From assembly GCF_904846645.1 (NCBI RefSeq), contig NZ_CAJHBO010000018.1:1-64000 (forward strand): a stretch of 64,000 nt of DNA, read 5' to 3'. Position 1 is the stretch's first letter; each line of letters starts with the position of its first letter. The stretch is from Psychrobacter sp. Pi2-1. Its GTDB lineage: Bacteria; Pseudomonadota; Gammaproteobacteria; Pseudomonadales; Moraxellaceae. Shown piece after piece: positions 51,448 through 60,317 of this stretch. Under the pieces are notes generated by a model, which saw only the letters and a list, made by a program, of their open reading frames with translations, did not search any database and was not told the DNA's origin. The position numbers and the translations under genes were made by a program.

Positions 51448-52107
51448 ATGAAAACGATAAAACCCTTCTCTATTAAGGCCATTGTATCTACTGGTCTTGT
51501 CGTCGCGTTATTAGGTACGACAGTGAGTTGTGCGGTTGTAGGCTCAGGATATGACAATCAGCCCGTATATCGTGGTGATAATAGCCAAAACAATAATTTT
51601 AATCGCGTAAGTCAGCAGCTTCGACAAGACTTGCGCCGCAAAGGCTATCAGGTTATAGATATCAGAGCTGATAGTTACCGTGGTGATCGAGCTCTTACGA
51701 CTTATGCTAAAAAGAACAACCAGGCCTACGAGCTAAAATATACTTACCCTGCCCTAAGACTCATCAGCTCAAGCAAAAAAGCATGGCCAGATAACTGGGA
51801 CAATAATAAGTCGCAAAATGATAATAGCCGCTATAAAGAAAACAAGCATCAAGATAATTATCAGAATGGTCAGCGCTATAAAAAAGGCGATGTCGAAAAC
51901 ACTATTAAAAGAGAATCACGTTACCCAGCTATCAAACGCCGTGCTATCAATAAAGTAAGAGCGATGGGCTACCGTGTCGAAGATATCGAGCTTGAAGAAA
52001 AAAACAAGCGCGGCGTCTTCGAGATTGAGGCCAAACGAGGTTCGCAGAAGTACGAAATACTATTAAGTTATCCAAATTTAGATGTGATCAAAGTCAGAAA
52101 AGATTGA
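51448..52107 (+). CDS. Putative lipoprotein with two PepSY-like repeats
   Basis: The protein has 219 residues and no assigned family. The signal peptide (1-27) ends at C28 (GTTVSC), a plausible but atypical lipobox. Two related domains (~51-110 and ~159-219) follow the pattern amphipathic helix - GY(Q/R)V-(I/E)DI - beta hairpin - YELKYTYPALRLI or YEILLSYPNLDVIKVRKD. They are separated by an Asn/Lys/Gln-rich low-complexity linker (~112-150). Shape and periodicity resemble PepSY domains (inference). The next gene, 84 bases downstream, is a paralogue with one such domain. Rich in Lys and Arg. Confidence 0.78.
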   Translation: MKTIKPFSIKAIVSTGLVVALLGTTVSCAVVGSGYDNQPVYRGDNSQNNNFNRVSQQLRQDLRRKGYQVIDIRADSYRGDRALTTYAKKNNQAYELKYTYPALRLISSSKKAWPDNWDNNKSQNDNSRYKENKHQDNYQNGQRYKKGDVENTIKRESRYPAIKRRAINKVRAMGYRVEDIELEEKNKRGVFEIEAKRGSQKYEILLSYPNLDVIKVRKD

Positions 52108-52191
52108 TCGCTTTAAGCATTTTCAGCTAATGACCTCGGTACATTTAACTTTTACCCATATTGAGCAACGATATATTACTAGGAAATCATT

Positions 52192-52566
52192 ATGAAGACT
52201 CTATCATTTGCAACATTAAAAACGGTAGCGACTGGCAGCATAGTCGCAACTTTATTAGCAGTGACCACAGGCTGTGTGACTGCGCCGAATGGCTACAATG
52301 GCTATGACGACCTTTACGAGCACTCTCATAAGGACAATAAAGGCCATAAAAAACACAAAGACAAAAAGAACGACAAAGACAGCTATGTCTCCGTTGTCGA
52401 GCAACGAGCTGCTAGTAAAGTCCGTAGCATGGGATACCGTGTCAAAGACGTCAAATATAAAAATGGTGATCGTAAGATTAAGATAAAGGCTGAACGTGGA
52501 CGCGATGATTATAAAATCGAGCTAGGCTACCCAAGCTACAACGTGATTAAGCTTAAGAAAGATTAA
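52192..52566 (+). CDS. Putative small lipoprotein, paralogue of upstream gene
   Basis: The 124-residue precursor has a signal peptide with lipobox TTGC at C28, the same residue number as in the upstream protein. A Lys/His/Asp-rich linker (KGHKKHKDKKNDKD) precedes one domain (65-124): KVRSMGYRVKDVKYKNGD, YKIELGYPSYNVIKLKKD. This matches the C-terminal domain of the 51448 protein in KVR-MGYRV-D and in YP...VIK..KD. The gene appears to have arisen by duplication. Probably cotranscribed, as no terminator lies between. Function unknown. Confidence 0.78.
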   Translation: MKTLSFATLKTVATGSIVATLLAVTTGCVTAPNGYNGYDDLYEHSHKDNKGHKKHKDKKNDKDSYVSVVEQRAASKVRSMGYRVKDVKYKNGDRKIKIKAERGRDDYKIELGYPSYNVIKLKKD

Positions 52567-52625
52567 TCGATCATTAAGCTCTGATATTCACTGTTACTAC
52601 TCAGTTGAAATATCAAAAATTTTAT

Positions 52626-52662
52626 AACCAAATAAGTCATTAAGTGGCTTATTTGTTTTTTT
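52626..52662. terminator. Rho-independent terminator of lipoprotein pair
   Basis: CAAATAAGTC / GGCTTATTTG stem followed by an eight-T run, 60 bases after the second lipoprotein gene. Confidence 0.8.
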
Positions 52663-52708
52663 TATGAGAAGTCTTACACTCCATAAGCTAATATCTTTCT
52701 ATATAAAA

Positions 52709-53020
52709 CTAAAAATCCAAGACTTTTATCACATCATAAGCTGGCGTTTCATAGGGGTGTGCCTCTTTTAACGCGGCAATGGTAGCATCGATAAAAGCTT
52801 CATCTACCACCATTTCCACTCGCCACTCATCGACCGTTTCTAAACTATCGTGACGACCGATATGCGGCGTACTACCTGATAGTGGCATAAACTGACCGGC
52901 TCCTTGTACCTGCCAACAGCATTGCTCATAGTTTCCAATCTTCCCAGCGCCAGCAGCAAACAGAGCAGATTTTACTTGTTCTAACGCTGCATCAGGAATG
53001 AAAACGGTCAACTTATACAT
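52709..53020 (-). CDS. YqfO/NIF3-associated small protein
   Basis: This 103-residue protein corresponds to the CutA-like inserted domain of YqfO/NIF3 proteins, found alone in many gammaproteobacteria. MYKLTVFIPDAALEQVKSAL, GAGKIGNYEQCCWQVQGAGQF and the C-terminal LKEAHPYETPAYDVIK are the recognition features. Its function is not established. 37 bases upstream lies the DNA glycosylase gene on the same strand, so they may be cotranscribed. Confidence 0.88.
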   Translation of the reverse strand: MYKLTVFIPDAALEQVKSALFAAGAGKIGNYEQCCWQVQGAGQFMPLSGSTPHIGRHDSLETVDEWRVEMVVDEAFIDATIAALKEAHPYETPAYDVIKVLDF

Positions 53021-53057
53021 AGGTTTACCTCATAGAATGGTTTTGAGTCTCAACCTG

Positions 53058-53690
53058 CTAGTTCTTAGATAAGGAAGGGTGATCAGTCCATATATAACGT
53101 AGCAGCCAGTCTTTGGCATCACCTGCATAATCAATACCAATACGTGGACGTAGTGATACAGGTGGCTGGCAGCCATCATCTTCTATCCAAACTTCGGATG
53201 TCGGCGAAACAGGTTTGCCATATAAATCGCGATCAATCTGCAAGCGTTTGGTCAATTTACCAGGGCCTGCGAACTGCTTAGAATGTGTAAATTGCTTATC
53301 TGGACTGAGTTGTTGCTCTTCGATCAGACGGTCACTATCATCGGTCAAAAACCCAGCGCGGATCAGCACCGATTCAGGTGACTCTACAGCACCACTAATC
53401 AAATTTAGCATATGATGCACGCCATAGGTCAGATAGACATAGAACACGCCACCTTGCTCATACATAATCTCTGTGCGCGCCGTTCGAGTACCTGCATGTG
53501 AATGGCAGGCGGGGTCATCTTGACCAATATAGGCTTCTGTCTCAGAAATACGCATTCGCAAAACTTTTTCTGATCCGTCGCTGTCGATCAGCTTTCTACA
53601 AACCACCTTACCCACCAAATCAGCGGCCACCACACAGGTTGGACGCGTAAACCAAGCTGGCTCTAAAACAGTTGATGAAGCAGTAGACAT
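53058..53690 (-). CDS. DNA-3-methyladenine glycosylase (AAG/MPG type)
   Basis: This base-excision repair enzyme removes alkylated purines. The 210-residue protein has the AAG fold: the catalytic glutamate in RISETEAYIGQDDPACHSHAG, then RTEIMYEQGGVFYVYLTYGVHHMLNL, and the base-pocket segment ESVLIRAG. GPGKLTKRLQIDRDL is the conserved loop near the C-terminus. This is the mammalian/Bacillus type rather than AlkA or Tag. Upstream 53691-53983 holds no clear gene. Confidence 0.92.
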   Translation of the reverse strand: MSTASSTVLEPAWFTRPTCVVAADLVGKVVCRKLIDSDGSEKVLRMRISETEAYIGQDDPACHSHAGTRTARTEIMYEQGGVFYVYLTYGVHHMLNLISGAVESPESVLIRAGFLTDDSDRLIEEQQLSPDKQFTHSKQFAGPGKLTKRLQIDRDLYGKPVSPTSEVWIEDDGCQPPVSLRPRIGIDYAGDAKDWLLRYIWTDHPSLSKN

Positions 53691-53983
53691 TAGCGAAACC
53701 TTTTCTTATTTTTATGGTCTAATTGATATGAGTAAGTACTAACAAATTAGCATAAAAGTAAGACAAGGTATCGAGGACAGTGTTGGCGCTATGTTTGATT
53801 TTTTATACGAGTTAAATGATAAGCCTATGGCTGAAGAGTGATACTGTTGATAAATGGATAGGAATTATAGTCTGTTATAAGTGGTTCCATTATAGTGGTC
53901 TATTTTAAGTAGTCTGTTAATAGGTTTGGAGGGTAAAATAACTGGTTCTATTGGGGTATATCCAAATCAAGGCTAAAATCTAT

Positions 53984-54493
53984 TTAGAATGCTTTAGAAT
54001 TTAAACGCTCAAGATAGGCTTTACGACAAGGGCTAAAATCTGTCCAAGATACATGTACGAATAAATATTGAACTGTACCTTTATTTAATACAATGTCATC
54101 ATCATTTTCTTTATTAGTAATAAGACTATACTGATCATAGCAATATTCTTGACTATTAGAGTCTTCTGTAGGCATCTCTTTCCAAATTTTTTGGCTAGTA
54201 ATATTTTGCATTAATCGATTAACAGTTGTTCGAGTCGGGTTTTCATAAACTTTGACTGCGGCCCTAACCATATCTTTTGATCTCTTAGTATTTCGATTTG
54301 CGAGAGGAAGCCCTTTAGTTACATCATCTAGTAATGAGGCAACTTCTTGCATTGACGGTCTATCTTCTCTGGATGGCGTTTTACCCCCGAATCCTATATA
54401 GCCGTCTGTGTAAAAAGTCCACCAAATTAGTGAAAGAAATGATATTACCATTATAATAAAAACAGTTTTTATAATAGAAACGATATTTTTCAT
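53984..54493 (-). CDS. Membrane-anchored protein of unknown function
   Basis: This 169-residue protein is not recognised. One N-terminal hydrophobic segment (residues ~8-27, IKTVFIIMVISFLSLIWWTF) is followed by a hydrophilic domain with three cysteines (EYCYDQ, SPCRKAY) that would face the periplasm. The sequence is richer in AT than its neighbours, and there is no conserved neighbour. Beside its start lies a tRNA-like fragment at 54621-54648. The coding call rests on length, a consistent membrane anchor and a plausible start, so it is only moderate. Confidence 0.55.
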   Translation of the reverse strand: MKNIVSIIKTVFIIMVISFLSLIWWTFYTDGYIGFGGKTPSREDRPSMQEVASLLDDVTKGLPLANRNTKRSKDMVRAAVKVYENPTRTTVNRLMQNITSQKIWKEMPTEDSNSQEYCYDQYSLITNKENDDDIVLNKGTVQYLFVHVSWTDFSPCRKAYLERLNSKAF

Positions 54494-54620
54494 TGTTTTA
54501 TGCCAGTTCGATGCCTGTATAGCGCACCGATCACTAATAGAATATGTATGGTAAGTACACCATGAAGTACCCTGTGAGTATTTCAGCGAGTTAAAATATT
54601 GATACTAGTAGCCTACAGCT

Positions 54621-54648
54621 GAAGGTTCAAGTCCTCACTAGAGTACCA
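54621..54648 (+). other. tRNA-like 3' fragment
   Basis: The stretch starts GAAGGTTCAAGTCC and ends AGAGTACCA. It resembles the T arm (loop TTCAAGT), acceptor strand and CCA of a tRNA, closest in style to tRNA-Leu. The T stem is imperfect and I could not pair the acceptor with any upstream 5' strand, so it is not an intact gene. It could be a decayed tRNA or an integration scar. Confidence 0.35.
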
Positions 54649-54663
54649 TTATGAATATAATGC

Positions 54664-54700
54664 CATAAAAAAACTGAGCACATGGCTCAGTCTTTTATTT
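54664..54700 (-). terminator. Terminator of purC
   Basis: AAAAAAACTGAGC / GCTCAGTCTTTT hairpin with ACATG loop, 20 bases downstream of purC on the minus strand. It also ends with T-rich sequence on the plus strand. Confidence 0.85.
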
Positions 54701-54719
54701 TATGTTCAGTATCAGATAC

Positions 54720-55433
54720 TTATTTTAATGGCACACCAATACGGTCAGCCACTTCTTCATAAGCTTCAATCACATCACCTAATGACTGACGGAAACGGTC
54801 TTTATCAAGTTTCTTCTTAGTGTTCTTATCCCAGATACGGCAGCCATCTGGTGAGAACTCGTCACCTAATACGATACGGTCATGGAATATGCCAAACTCT
54901 AGTTTAAAATCAACTAGGATTAAATCACCCGCATCAAACAATGCCTTTAATACATCGTTGACTTGATAGGTCAGCTCTTCCATCTTAGCCAATTGCTCTT
55001 TGGTCGCCCAGCCAAGAGATACAGAAAGTGATTCGTTAACCATCGGATCACCTAGCGCATCATCTTTATAAAACAGCTCATAAGTTGGCGGCGTCAATGC
55101 CTGACCTTCTTCTAAGCCTAAACGACGCACCAAACTACCAGCTGCAAAGTTACGCACCACGCACTCTACAGGAATCATGTTCAAGCGTTTAACCAACACT
55201 TCGTCATCAGACAATTGCTTTTCAAAATGTGTTTCGATACCAGCATCAGACAATTTTTGCATGATAAAAGCATTAAAGCGGTTATTAACCACACCTTTAC
55301 GTGCTAATTGTTCGATACGCTTACCATCAAGCGCTGAGGTATCATCACGGAAGTGCAAAATCAGAAGATCATTGTCTTCTGTTTCATAGACAGATTTGGC
55401 TTTACCTTTATACAGCAGTTGTTGCTTTTGCAT
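54720..55433 (-). CDS. purC: Phosphoribosylaminoimidazole-succinocarboxamide synthase
   Basis: PurC joins aspartate to CAIR in purine synthesis. The start at 55433 gives [20 protein letters not shown] with AGGAACC upstream; an in-frame ATG at 55505 would add a non-conserved leader. Motifs: [39 protein letters not shown], and [11 protein letters not shown] with [13 protein letters not shown]. 237 residues, standard length. The order dapA - lipoprotein - purC mirrors the E. coli dapA-bamC-purC neighbourhood. Confidence 0.95.
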   Translation of the reverse strand: MQKQQLLYKGKAKSVYETEDNDLLILHFRDDTSALDGKRIEQLARKGVVNNRFNAFIMQKLSDAGIETHFEKQLSDDEVLVKRLNMIPVECVVRNFAAGSLVRRLGLEEGQALTPPTYELFYKDDALGDPMVNESLSVSLGWATKEQLAKMEELTYQVNDVLKALFDAGDLILVDFKLEFGIFHDRIVLGDEFSPDGCRIWDKNTKKKLDKDRFRQSLGDVIEAYEEVADRIGVPLK

Positions 55434-55561
55434 TATGGGGGTTCCTGTTCGTTCAAGCTTATGTGGTAAAAACGCGCAGCTACCGCTGACTGATGTAAGA
55501 TACATGGTTTGCGGCTATGATAAAAAACGCAACTGTCAGCGATATAGATAAGGGAGTAAGT

Positions 55562-55891
55562 TTAGTTCGAAGTGTTGCTAACAGCACGCTGAGGTTTTGG
55601 CAGCTGATACTGATTGCCTGACTCATTTTGTAGTTGGAGCGTGTTTGCCCCAGCATTAGGTGTTGAATATAAAGGTACAAAGGGTGCCGTTTCTTGGGCA
55701 GCAGGTAGCTCTATCGGTGCAAGCTTTTTGCTTTGTTGATAATCTAAGCTGCCGTTGTCACGTTTACCAAGCAGGTTTTTGGTCGCTTGACAGCCGCTTA
55801 ATACCAAAGTGCTACCCAAAACCAAGGTCAGCATTGCTGGAAGTAGTTTTGTCGTCTTTGATGATACTGTTTTTGATGATAATGTCATCAT
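55562..55891 (-). CDS. Short lipoprotein, BamC-like N-terminal region only
   Basis: The precursor has 109 residues, with a lipobox LVLSGC at C34. The mature part is only ~76 residues, with no globular domain. It contains a sequence of the kind seen in the unstructured N-terminal lasso of BamC: GSLDYQQSKKLAPIELPAAQ, then proline-rich VPLYSTPNAG and YQLPKPQRA. Position between dapA and purC is that of bamC in E. coli. E. coli BamC is 344 residues with two helix-grip domains, which are absent here. BamC identity is inferred from synteny and the lasso-like sequence. Confidence 0.6.
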   Translation of the reverse strand: MMTLSSKTVSSKTTKLLPAMLTLVLGSTLVLSGCQATKNLLGKRDNGSLDYQQSKKLAPIELPAAQETAPFVPLYSTPNAGANTLQLQNESGNQYQLPKPQRAVSNTSN

Positions 55892-56032
55892 GTTGTCTCT
55901 CTGAGTTAGCAGTTATTGCTCATGTAGGCGATTGACTTATCATTATAAGTTGACTTGCTACTAGCTCGAATATCAATCATCGAACTAGCAACAAATCTAA
56001 AATCGCCGAATATCAATTGGCTAAATATCAAT

Positions 56033-56938
56033 TTATCGTATGTTTGCTCGAACCAATGCTTCATCGATAGTCGCATGATGCTGCTCGGCGAGCCAAACCA
56101 ATGGCAGACGGATACCTTTATCGATAATGCCCATTTTATGCAAGGCGTACTTCGCTGGGATAGGGCTTGATTCGATAAATAGGTCACGGTGCAAATGTTT
56201 GACCACGTCATGGATTTTACCAGCCGCTTCAAAGTCACCACGTAAACCTGCAGAAAAAGTCTCACTCATGGCTTTTGGCGCCACGTTAGCAGTGACTGAG
56301 ATATTACCTTTGCCACCTACTTTCATTAGATCAAGCGCAGTGCCATCATCACCAGATAATACAACCATTCTGTCACCAACGGCTTTGATCAATTGCTCAC
56401 CGCGACCGACAGATCCTGTCGCATCTTTGATAGCAACGATATTATCGATGTCACACAAACGCTCAACCGTTTCTTGAGCGATATCAACCACTGTACGTCC
56501 AGGCACGTTATACAGCATTTGCGGTATATTTACGGCTTTGGCAATGGCTTGATAATGCTGGAATAAGCCTTCTTGTGGTGGCTTATTGTAGTAAGGAGCG
56601 ACTAGCAACGCACAGTCCGCACCTGCATCGGCAGCATCCTGAGTCAGCTTGATGGCTTCCATCGTGTTGTTGGCACCAGTACCCGCGATGACCGGTACAC
56701 GACCTTTAACATGCTGGACAAAATAGCGAATGACATCGCTATGCTCTTGCATAGATAGGGTCGCTGATTCACCAGTAGTACCAACAGCCACAAGGCAGTG
56801 TGTGCCCTGCTCGATCTGCCAATCTATGAGATCTGCGAGACGTTTATAATCGACCTTACCGTCAGGGTGCATGGGCGTTACCAAAGCTACCATTGAGCCT
56901 TGTAGTCGGGTTTTGATCTCGTCGTATGCTGTGCTCAT
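56033..56938 (-). CDS. dapA: 4-hydroxy-tetrahydrodipicolinate synthase
   Basis: DapA condenses pyruvate and aspartate semialdehyde, starting the lysine/diaminopimelate pathway. The 301-residue TIM barrel has MVALVTPMHPDGKVD, VAVGTTGESATLS, LYNVPGRTVVDIAQET (with the catalytic Tyr) and the Schiff-base lysine in IVAIKDATGSVGRG. Followed by the small lipoprotein and purC on the same strand. Confidence 0.95.
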   Translation of the reverse strand: MSTAYDEIKTRLQGSMVALVTPMHPDGKVDYKRLADLIDWQIEQGTHCLVAVGTTGESATLSMQEHSDVIRYFVQHVKGRVPVIAGTGANNTMEAIKLTQDAADAGADCALLVAPYYNKPPQEGLFQHYQAIAKAVNIPQMLYNVPGRTVVDIAQETVERLCDIDNIVAIKDATGSVGRGEQLIKAVGDRMVVLSGDDGTALDLMKVGGKGNISVTANVAPKAMSETFSAGLRGDFEAAGKIHDVVKHLHRDLFIESSPIPAKYALHKMGIIDKGIRLPLVWLAEQHHATIDEALVRANIR

Positions 56939-57388
56939 AACCGTGCCTTACTGTATTATCCTAGCTTTTATTAAAGCTGTCACATGATAGGTCGTTTGCA
57001 AGTGGCCATTTATTTGTGTGCGTTGATAAACGCTGATGGCGTAACTTACTTGATATTAATGCTGCGTCTCTACTTACTATAATAGCGTTTGTATCATAGA
57101 TTATTATATTTACGATATCAGTATCGTGATGGCAATTTACCAAGAGTAATAGGCGTACCTACTAGCCGACAGAAATATAATAATAAGAGTGCTCGTTAGT
57201 GTAGCATATTTTGATTTGACCGCTATCAATCAATTGGCAGTCAGCACATAATTTTAGTACCAAAAAATGGGCATTATTTTTTGCTTAAATTTATAAAGCT
57301 TGGCCTAAAACCTTGCGAATAAATAATCGCACTACTACAGGAGCAGTTTAGCGTAATCAACGTGCGCTGATAAGTCTCTTATGTAATA
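56939..57388. other. Gap between dapA and the phosphoesterase gene
   Basis: AT-rich region of 450 bases upstream of dapA. A TATTTACGATATCAGTATCG region near 57110 has weak dyad symmetry (CGATATCAGTATCG). No gene, tRNA or strong terminator seen. Confidence 0.4.
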
Positions 57389-58597
57389 TTAACGAATCGT
57401 CAACACATCGATAGTAGGTCGATAGAATCGAAAAGGCAACCCTCTCGTACCGATGCCGCTACTGACAAATATCTGTGCACTTGCATGTTGGTATAGGCCG
57501 CGCTGCTTACCCATACGACTGTTATATAGCAATGCTGACTGTTCACTACTGCGTCGAATATCGTTCTGTTTTTGAGCAAACAGGATATTTTTTTGAATAG
57601 CCTTTGCAGCGCCTGTTATCAATAAAGGGCGTGGCTGTAAAGATTTTGGCAGATCACTGATACTATCAAATCGTGATGCCAAGATAATCACTGGACTGGT
57701 GGCATTGGCAATCTCTGTTCCAAGCATTGCTTTATCAGTCGCCTCTGACGTTTCAATATCTGTAGATTGCTTGGGTACATCTTGCCAGCCACAAAGCACC
57801 GCTACTAATGGATTTATATTCGAATCTTCTGGCTCAACACTATCTTGATTATTAGTTTGATTATTAGACTGGTTGACGATTGACTGCTGATTTGTTGCTT
57901 TTGCACACTTGAGTGGCAATGACGTACATTGCTGACCGATATAGTTAATATCGAGCACATCGAAAGTACTGGCCAATGTATCTTCTAGTAGCGGCTGACC
58001 TTGCTTGGTCGTATTCATAGATTGATAACGCAAGTCCGAGGTGCTCATGACCGTATAAACAGGTTTATTGACCCCTTTAAATAGCATTAATTGACCCACC
58101 AAGTCTGCACTTGGATAATATAGCCAGTCGCCCGTAATCAGTACGGCATCTGCTGACAAGGCGTTGATAGTAGAGACCAGCTTGCGAATATGACGCGGCT
58201 TACCACCGTATATCCCTATACGCAAATCTGCCAATACGGCGACTTTGAGCGGTGTAGACAAATCTAAGTCAATAGAATGATGGTCTAGTCGTAAGCGGTT
58301 GGGTTGTACAATGACAGTATAAAAGTATAAACCCATCATCAATATTGCCATCAGTACAGCAGGTAGTGATAGCTGCGCTAACATCGGCATCAGGTCCTGT
58401 GACCAAACCATGATAAGCAATATCGCCCAAACAGGCATCGTATAAGCGGCATAATATAATGCGAGCTTCACCCAAACGCGCATAAAGCGCTTGGTAGGAT
58501 TGGCATTAAACGTTTGTAGCCCTGACCACAGTGCAATGTACGCTAGCAATGCTGCTGACGTCGTTGTAATAAGCGTATGTAGAGCGGGGTCAGTCAT
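57389..58597 (-). CDS. Metallophosphoesterase-like membrane protein with degenerate active site
   Basis: The protein has 402 residues. Three hydrophobic segments lie in residues ~7-95, followed by a YkuE-like phosphoesterase fold: LKVAVLADLRIGIYGG, ADAVLITGDWLYYP, VYTVMSTSDLRYQ and the C-terminal VSSGIGTRGLPFRFYRPT. The expected D-x-H is D124-L-R126, the GNH(D/E) motif reads STSD, and no GHTHGGQ motif is visible. The core is broken by a Gln/Asn-rich insertion (NQQSIVNQSNNQTNNQ). The fold is supported by its conserved frame, but catalysis is doubtful. Confidence 0.72.
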   Translation of the reverse strand: MTDPALHTLITTTSAALLAYIALWSGLQTFNANPTKRFMRVWVKLALYYAAYTMPVWAILLIMVWSQDLMPMLAQLSLPAVLMAILMMGLYFYTVIVQPNRLRLDHHSIDLDLSTPLKVAVLADLRIGIYGGKPRHIRKLVSTINALSADAVLITGDWLYYPSADLVGQLMLFKGVNKPVYTVMSTSDLRYQSMNTTKQGQPLLEDTLASTFDVLDINYIGQQCTSLPLKCAKATNQQSIVNQSNNQTNNQDSVEPEDSNINPLVAVLCGWQDVPKQSTDIETSEATDKAMLGTEIANATSPVIILASRFDSISDLPKSLQPRPLLITGAAKAIQKNILFAQKQNDIRRSSEQSALLYNSRMGKQRGLYQHASAQIFVSSGIGTRGLPFRFYRPTIDVLTIR

Positions 58598-58862
58598 AAT
58601 TACCTAGCGGTTGCATAATGGTACGAGCCTACTAAGCGACTCGGCCCACCTTAGAGCCTATTGATTGATCAATAACTCACTTAACGAATGGATTGCTGTT
58701 GAGGTCTCACTCTTAGCTGTTTGATAAAAAACCAAACATTATAGAGGTCGACCTCCATGATAGACAAGCACAATTATTGACGTGCGCGCTGCCTTTATAC
58801 TCTGCACCGTAATCTGAGTTACGTTATTAGCAATATCAACAGTCACGCTTTAATCATGACAC

Positions 58863-60317
58863 CTACTCAATACGTAGACCAATAATAGCAGGAATGCCTT
58901 GGCGTATAACTTCTATAGTGACTACGCCTTTTTTAGGAAGAGATGAGATAGCACCTGAAAAGTCTGCCACTGTTTCGATCGGCTTTTGATGAAAGTTAGT
59001 GATGACATCACCTGCCAGAATACCTGAGCGCGCGGCCAATCCAGTAGGATCCACCGTGGTAACCAATATGCCCGTTTTATTATCGACGGCTATTTCTGCT
59101 TGTTCATCTGCCGTCAAATCTCGTAAACGCAAGCCCAACTGCACATCATCATTTTGCTCATCACCGCTCTGTGCTCTTACATCATTGGGCGCATAAGCGA
59201 GCTTACCGTTAATCACCATCTGCTTACCGTTACGCTGAATCCGTGCACGGAAGGAATCGCTTGGACGCGCTCGGTTGAGCAAGTTCAGCAAATCAGATGC
59301 CTCCATGATTTGTACGTCATTGTATTGCAGAATGATGTCGCCAGGTTTTAGGCCTGATTTTTGTGCTGGTGAATCTGGTGATACACGAGTCAGTAAGGCA
59401 CCTTGAGGGCGCTCTAAATTATAAGCCTCGGCCAGATTGCGATCGATATCTTGTGGATAGATTCCTAGATATGCACGCGCCACTTCACCGTCGTTTTTTA
59501 GCTGCTCATAAATGTCCATGGCAGCGTCAATAGGGATAGAGAATGACAGTCCCATATAACCGCCAGTACCACTAAAAATGCGCGAATTGATACCAATCAC
59601 TTCGCCGCGCTGATTAAATAGTGGCCCGCCAGAGTTACCAGGGTTTAGTGCCACATCCGTTTGAATAAATGGCACGCTTGTCTCACGCGAGAAGCTACGC
59701 GACTTGGCACTGACAATACCAGCAGAGGCTGAGTAATCAAAACCAAATGGCGAACCAATTGCTAATACTGGCTCTCCTACTTTTAGACCACTTGAGTCGC
59801 CGATAGGCAGGGCTGGAAATTGATTGCCCTCAACTTTTAGCACGGCCACATCTGAGCGCTCGTCACTACCGACTAAGGTTGCATCAAGCTCGGTTCTATC
59901 ATTGAGCGTCACAGTGATTTTGTCCGCACCTGCGATGACATGATGATTGGTCAGCATGTATCCATTGGAGGTAATAAAAAAGGCCGTACCATAAGCATGT
60001 TCAATCGCTGGCGTCGCGACTCGATCAGGAATACGTAGACGATCACCAAAGAACTGACGTAACACTTCAGCAGTCTGAGCCTTAGCGAGCTCGGCTTCGC
60101 TAATCGTTTTGGTAACATTGACGCGTGCCACTGCTGGCGTGACTTGTTGCACCAAACCAGAGAAATCAGCCGTAGTGACTGCAGCCTGAGCACTGTTTAT
60201 CGTCGTGACGTTGATACTAGCGAACATCGCGGTACTAACAGCAAGTGCCAGCGCACTACGTTGTAACCAGCGCTGCATAGTGGCAGTGGTCTGTCCTTTG
60301 AACATATTGATAGGCAT
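58863..60317 (-). CDS. Do-like periplasmic serine protease (DegP/DegQ/MucD)
   Basis: This envelope protease/chaperone degrades misfolded proteins. The start at 60317 (MPINMFKGQ) has GGAGG eight bases upstream and is preferred to 60398. A signal peptide ends near SAQAAV. The catalytic triad is in LTNHHVI, RSDVAVLKV and NPGNSGGPLF. Two PDZ domains follow (AYLGIYPQDIDRN, and the second from ~GLRLRDLTADEQ). The protein is about 484 residues, within the DegP/DegQ range. Substrate and sigma-E control cannot be read, but the upstream 864 bases are free for regulation. Confidence 0.92.
   Translation of the reverse strand: MPINMFKGQTTATMQRWLQRSALALAVSTAMFASINVTTINSAQAAVTTADFSGLVQQVTPAVARVNVTKTISEAELAKAQTAEVLRQFFGDRLRIPDRVATPAIEHAYGTAFFITSNGYMLTNHHVIAGADKITVTLNDRTELDATLVGSDERSDVAVLKVEGNQFPALPIGDSSGLKVGEPVLAIGSPFGFDYSASAGIVSAKSRSFSRETSVPFIQTDVALNPGNSGGPLFNQRGEVIGINSRIFSGTGGYMGLSFSIPIDAAMDIYEQLKNDGEVARAYLGIYPQDIDRNLAEAYNLERPQGALLTRVSPDSPAQKSGLKPGDIILQYNDVQIMEASDLLNLLNRARPSDSFRARIQRNGKQMVINGKLAYAPNDVRAQSGDEQNDDVQLGLRLRDLTADEQAEIAVDNKTGILVTTVDPTGLAARSGILAGDVITNFHQKPIETVADFSGAISSLPKKGVVTIEVIRQGIPAIIGLRIE

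Noticed and set aside
53058..53690. AlkA or Tag type alkylation glycosylase
   Set aside because: No helix-hairpin-helix motif; the ETEAY and GVFYVYLTYG segments are those of the AAG/MPG family.
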